Shown one piece after another: positions 61,793 to 64,000 of a stretch of 64,000 nt of DNA. Where the stretch lies: assembly GCA_017577365.1 (NCBI GenBank), contig PKRJ01000013.1, positions 1-64,000 of the forward strand. The letters are read 5' to 3'. The notes below the pieces were generated by a model that saw only the letters and a program-made list of their open reading frames with translations, did not search any database and was not told the DNA's origin. Both the position numbers and the translations under genes were made by a program. Numbering within the stretch: the first letter of the stretch is position 1; each line of letters starts with the position of its first letter. The DNA comes from Gammaproteobacteria bacterium (lineage in GTDB: Bacteria > Pseudomonadota > Gammaproteobacteria > Steroidobacterales > Rariloculaceae).

Positions 61793-63100
61793 TTAGCCTG
61801 AAGATGCGGCCCCGGCCGTCAATGGTATGCGACGCCGCGCTCGATAGACCAAGGCGAGCTGTGCTGCCAGCGTCAGCAGCGCCGCAGTGCTCAGGTAGTA
61901 ACCGACCGACGCGATGCCGTATCCGGACGCGAGGTACGTCGCGATATACGGCGCAAGCGACCCGCCGAATATTCCCGCGAGGTTGAACGTCACCGATGCG
62001 CCCGTGTAGCGGACGGCGGTCGGGAAGAGCTCGGCGAGCGCCGCGCCGAGCGGTCCGTAAGTGAGCCCCATGATCGCGAGGCCGAGCGCGAGGAACGCGG
62101 TCGTTTGCACGGCGTTCCCCGAGCTGAAGAGCGGCGCGAACACGAGACCGAAGACGACGACCGTCACGCTCGCGAACATAAGCACCGGCTGACGCCCAAA
62201 GCGGTCCGCGGCGATAGCCGAAAGCGGAATGGTCAGCGCGAAGAACAGCACGCCGATCAGCTGCAGCGACAAGAACTCCTGTCGCGAGTAGCCGAGCGCG
62301 CTCGTGCCCCAGCTCAGCGTGAACACGGTCATCAGATAAAAGACGACGAACGTCGTGATCGCCGAAATGGTCGCGAGCGCAAGCGTGCCGGGATGCTCTC
62401 GGGCGACCGTGAAGATCGGTACCCGCACGCGTTCGTTACGTTCGAGGGCTTGTTGGAACGCCGGCGTCTCGGTGAGCTGCAGGCGAATCCATAGGCCGAG
62501 GGCGACGAGGATCGCGCTCGCCAGGAACGGAATGCGCCATCCCCATGCCATGAAGTCCTCGTCGCTCAGCGCCGTCGCGAGCACCATGAAGACTCCGGTC
62601 GAGAGCACGAAGCCGAGCGGCGCCCCGAGCTGCGGGAACATGCCGTACCAGCTCTCCTTGCCGCGCGGCGCGTTCTCCGTCGCGAGCAGCACGGCCCCGC
62701 CCCATTCGCCGCCCAGCCCCAGCCCCTGGCCGAGGCGGCAGAGCGCGAGCAACGCGGGCGCCGCGATCCCGATGCTTGCGTAGGTCGGAAGCAGGCCGAT
62801 CACGACGGTCGAGATGCCCATCGTGAGCAGCGCCGCCACGAGCGTGGCCTTGCGTCCGATCCGGTCCCCGAAATGGCCGAACAGCGCCGAGCCGACGGGC
62901 CGCGCGAAAAAGGCGAGCGCAAACGTGGCGAGAGACTGCAGCGTGGCCGTCGTCGGGTTGCCCGCGGGGAAGAACAGCTGCGGGAAGACGAGCACGGCGG
63001 CCGTGCCGTAGATATAGAAGTCGAAGAATTCGATCGTCGTGCCGGCGAGGCTCGCGATGAGAACGCGGCTTTTCGTCATGTCCTTCGTGCTGTTTGCCAA
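61793..63100 (-). CDS. MFS transporter, metabolite:H+ symporter (MHS) family
   Basis: 435 residues, 12 helices. MHS-family landmarks: ASLAGTTIEFFDFYIYGTAAVLVFPQLFFP, RPVGSALFGHFGDRIGRKATLVAALLTMGISTVVIGLLPTY and LCRLGQGLGLGGEWGGAVLLATENAPRGKESWYG. Related to ProP, ShiA and citrate/alpha-ketoglutarate permeases; imports an organic acid or osmolyte with protons. Substrate not predictable from neighbours. Convergent with the SRPBCC gene across 245 nt in which I see no convincing gene. Confidence 0.92.
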   Translation of the reverse strand: MANSTKDMTKSRVLIASLAGTTIEFFDFYIYGTAAVLVFPQLFFPAGNPTTATLQSLATFALAFFARPVGSALFGHFGDRIGRKATLVAALLTMGISTVVIGLLPTYASIGIAAPALLALCRLGQGLGLGGEWGGAVLLATENAPRGKESWYGMFPQLGAPLGFVLSTGVFMVLATALSDEDFMAWGWRIPFLASAILVALGLWIRLQLTETPAFQQALERNERVRVPIFTVAREHPGTLALATISAITTFVVFYLMTVFTLSWGTSALGYSRQEFLSLQLIGVLFFALTIPLSAIAADRFGRQPVLMFASVTVVVFGLVFAPLFSSGNAVQTTAFLALGLAIMGLTYGPLGAALAELFPTAVRYTGASVTFNLAGIFGGSLAPYIATYLASGYGIASVGYYLSTAALLTLAAQLALVYRARRRIPLTAGAASSG

Positions 63101-63597
63101 CGCGCCGATGGCCGGTAGGTCTGGGCCTACGGGAGACGCGGCTCAAGTGCAGTAGACTCGTTCGGGCGGCGGGTAGTATTGAGGAACGGTTTTCGAGCCG
63201 CAAGGCCGGAAGGCCGGCCTCGTTGATCGAGGTGAGAGAAGAGAGCATCGTTCATCCGAGTTGTCAGGAGCGGGCTGACACATAGGCCGCATCGAGCACT
63301 GGACAGCAGCTCACACTGAATGCGCGGATCGTCACAGGAGGCGTCATCGCCTCGAGCGCCAGTGACGGTCCTTGTCTAGCGGCACGAGCAGTATGCGACG
63401 ACTCGACCGACGCGGAAGCTATTTCTGCGCGCGCCTCTGGCATGCGTCGCCGCTGGCTCGCCGAGGCTATAACCGAACGGACTTTTCAGAAGCTCCTGGA
63501 AGCGAGATAGTATTCGCGAGCGGTGAACGCTGCCGCGGCACTCCCCGGACCAAACGTTCGAGTCGTCGGTCGGCGGCGCTACGTCCAGAGGTGAGCC
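63101..63597. other. Divergent intergenic region, no gene recognised
   Basis: 497 nt between the MFS and VOC genes. Short open frames exist on both strands but are Arg/Ser-rich and have no recognisable character. The right end (CAGAGGTGAGCC) is the ribosome site of the VOC gene. No terminator, repeat or RNA was identified. Confidence 0.5.
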
Positions 63598-63966
63598 ATG
63601 GTATTCAAGGTAACTAGAACGCAGCACGTATTGGCGGTGGACGATTTCGACGCCGAGGTCGCCTATTTCGTCGAGGAGCTCGGCTTCACCGAGTACAACC
63701 GCGTCGACGGCTGGTCTTTTCTGCATCTCGGAGATTTCTGGCTCATGGTCGGCGATTGCCGAGGCGAGAAGCCCGCGCGGGAGACGGGCAATCATTCATG
63801 GTTCGCCTACGTCAACTGCGAGGGCATCGATGAGCTCTACTCGCGATATCGTGCGCGCCGGGTGCTCATCAAGGAGCCAATCGCGGACAAGCCATGGGGA
63901 ATGCGCGAGTTTCTCGTGGAGACGCCGGAAGGACACCGCATCAAGTTCGGCCAGGCGCTGCATTGA
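63598..63966 (+). CDS. VOC-superfamily (glyoxalase/bleomycin-resistance-like) protein
   Basis: 122 residues, one pair of beta-alpha-beta-beta-beta modules. N-terminal TQHVLAVDDFDAEVAYFVEELGFTEYNRVDGWSFLHLGDFWLMVGD, C-terminal WFAYVNCEGIDELYSRYRARRV and KPWGMREFLVETPEGHRIKFGQ. The His after TQ and the Glu of FLVETPEG are candidate metal ligands. Could be a dioxygenase, glyoxalase or drug-binding protein; substrate unknown. Confidence 0.85.
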   Translation: MVFKVTRTQHVLAVDDFDAEVAYFVEELGFTEYNRVDGWSFLHLGDFWLMVGDCRGEKPARETGNHSWFAYVNCEGIDELYSRYRARRVLIKEPIADKPWGMREFLVETPEGHRIKFGQALH

Positions 63967-64000
63967 AGCGCTTCACCTCGAACGGCGACTGCATCGTTAG

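Noticed and set aside
61601..61801. 66-codon open frame ending in VRPDSGAATLLLGSEKVRLA
   Set aside because: No recognisable family, no ribosome site, and it overlaps the 3' end of the MFS gene. It may be a gene remnant but I cannot support it.

Overview
The window is GC-rich and gene-dense and reads as a chromosomal segment of a Gram-negative heterotroph, most likely a gammaproteobacterium (a Steroidobacterales/Woeseiales-type lineage is my guess, not a demonstrated placement). Supporting features are a TonB-dependent receptor, many lipoproteins and outer-membrane beta-barrels, a DUF4266/DUF3570 pair, GlnRS rather than an indirect Gln-tRNA route, an NADP-type GdhA, a full molybdopterin pathway and a rhizobial-type fused PhaAB antiporter subunit. 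I see no rRNA, tRNA, prophage or complete insertion sequence.

Layout. 1-731: a PQQ sugar-dehydrogenase fragment joined in frame to a DUF4159 domain that is then frameshifted, followed by a cluster of GAAATCGGGGTC palindromes. 0.8-3.2 kb: a nitric oxide reductase (norB and a two-haem norC) with a 41-residue membrane ORF just upstream. 3.3-9.9 kb: a CopD-like protein, then a complete Mrp/Pha cation/proton antiporter operon with start/stop overlaps at every junction. 10.0-11.6 kb: gdhA with a repeated leader. 11.6-14.6 kb: a MocR-type regulator divergent from a LysE exporter, then a SIMPL protein. 15.0-19.6 kb: a di-haem peroxidase, a histidine kinase and a REC-(degenerate GGDEF)-EAL protein, apparently one operon. 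19.8-23.6 kb: a Rieske protein behind a sigma54-like site, SugE, a UPF0210/ACT pair, and a zinc-ribbon methyltransferase with a PqqD-like tail.

23.7-35.4 kb is the most unusual stretch. On the minus strand lie a mono-haem DUF1588-like protein, a di-haem LamG lipoprotein and a Tat-exported DUF1501-like protein. Divergent from them lie a hydrazine-synthase-alpha-like propeller cytochrome lipoprotein, an SH3/beta-barrel protein, a beta-barrel lipoprotein, a TlpA thioredoxin, a DUF4266 lipoprotein and a DUF3570 outer-membrane protein. Together these encode an envelope-only set of c-type cytochromes, a predicted Tat substrate, porin-like barrels and a thiol-redox protein. I infer a periplasm/cell-surface redox system of unknown substrate.

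35.4-49.1 kb: moeA, a TPR protein, a TonB-C protein, a MATE exporter, a secreted protein with two tandem DUF8021-like halves, a HerA-like ATPase, an M48/TPR protease, glnS, and a translationally coupled FAD oxidoreductase/CFA-synthase pair resembling methyl-branched or furan fatty-acid systems. 49.5-53.4 kb: moaA, moaC, moaD, moaE, a MocA-like nucleotidyltransferase, a GNAT enzyme and moaB. 53.5-57.7 kb: a thiamine salvage unit with a promoter, a TPP riboswitch and a Shine-Dalgarno-sequestering hairpin, then a TonB-dependent receptor, a thiamine-binding protein, a PnuT-like transporter and a kinase. 57.7-64 kb: a 3-hydroxyisobutyrate-dehydrogenase-family enzyme, TesB, a ChaN/Ere-like secreted protein, an SRPBCC protein, an MHS-family transporter and a VOC protein.
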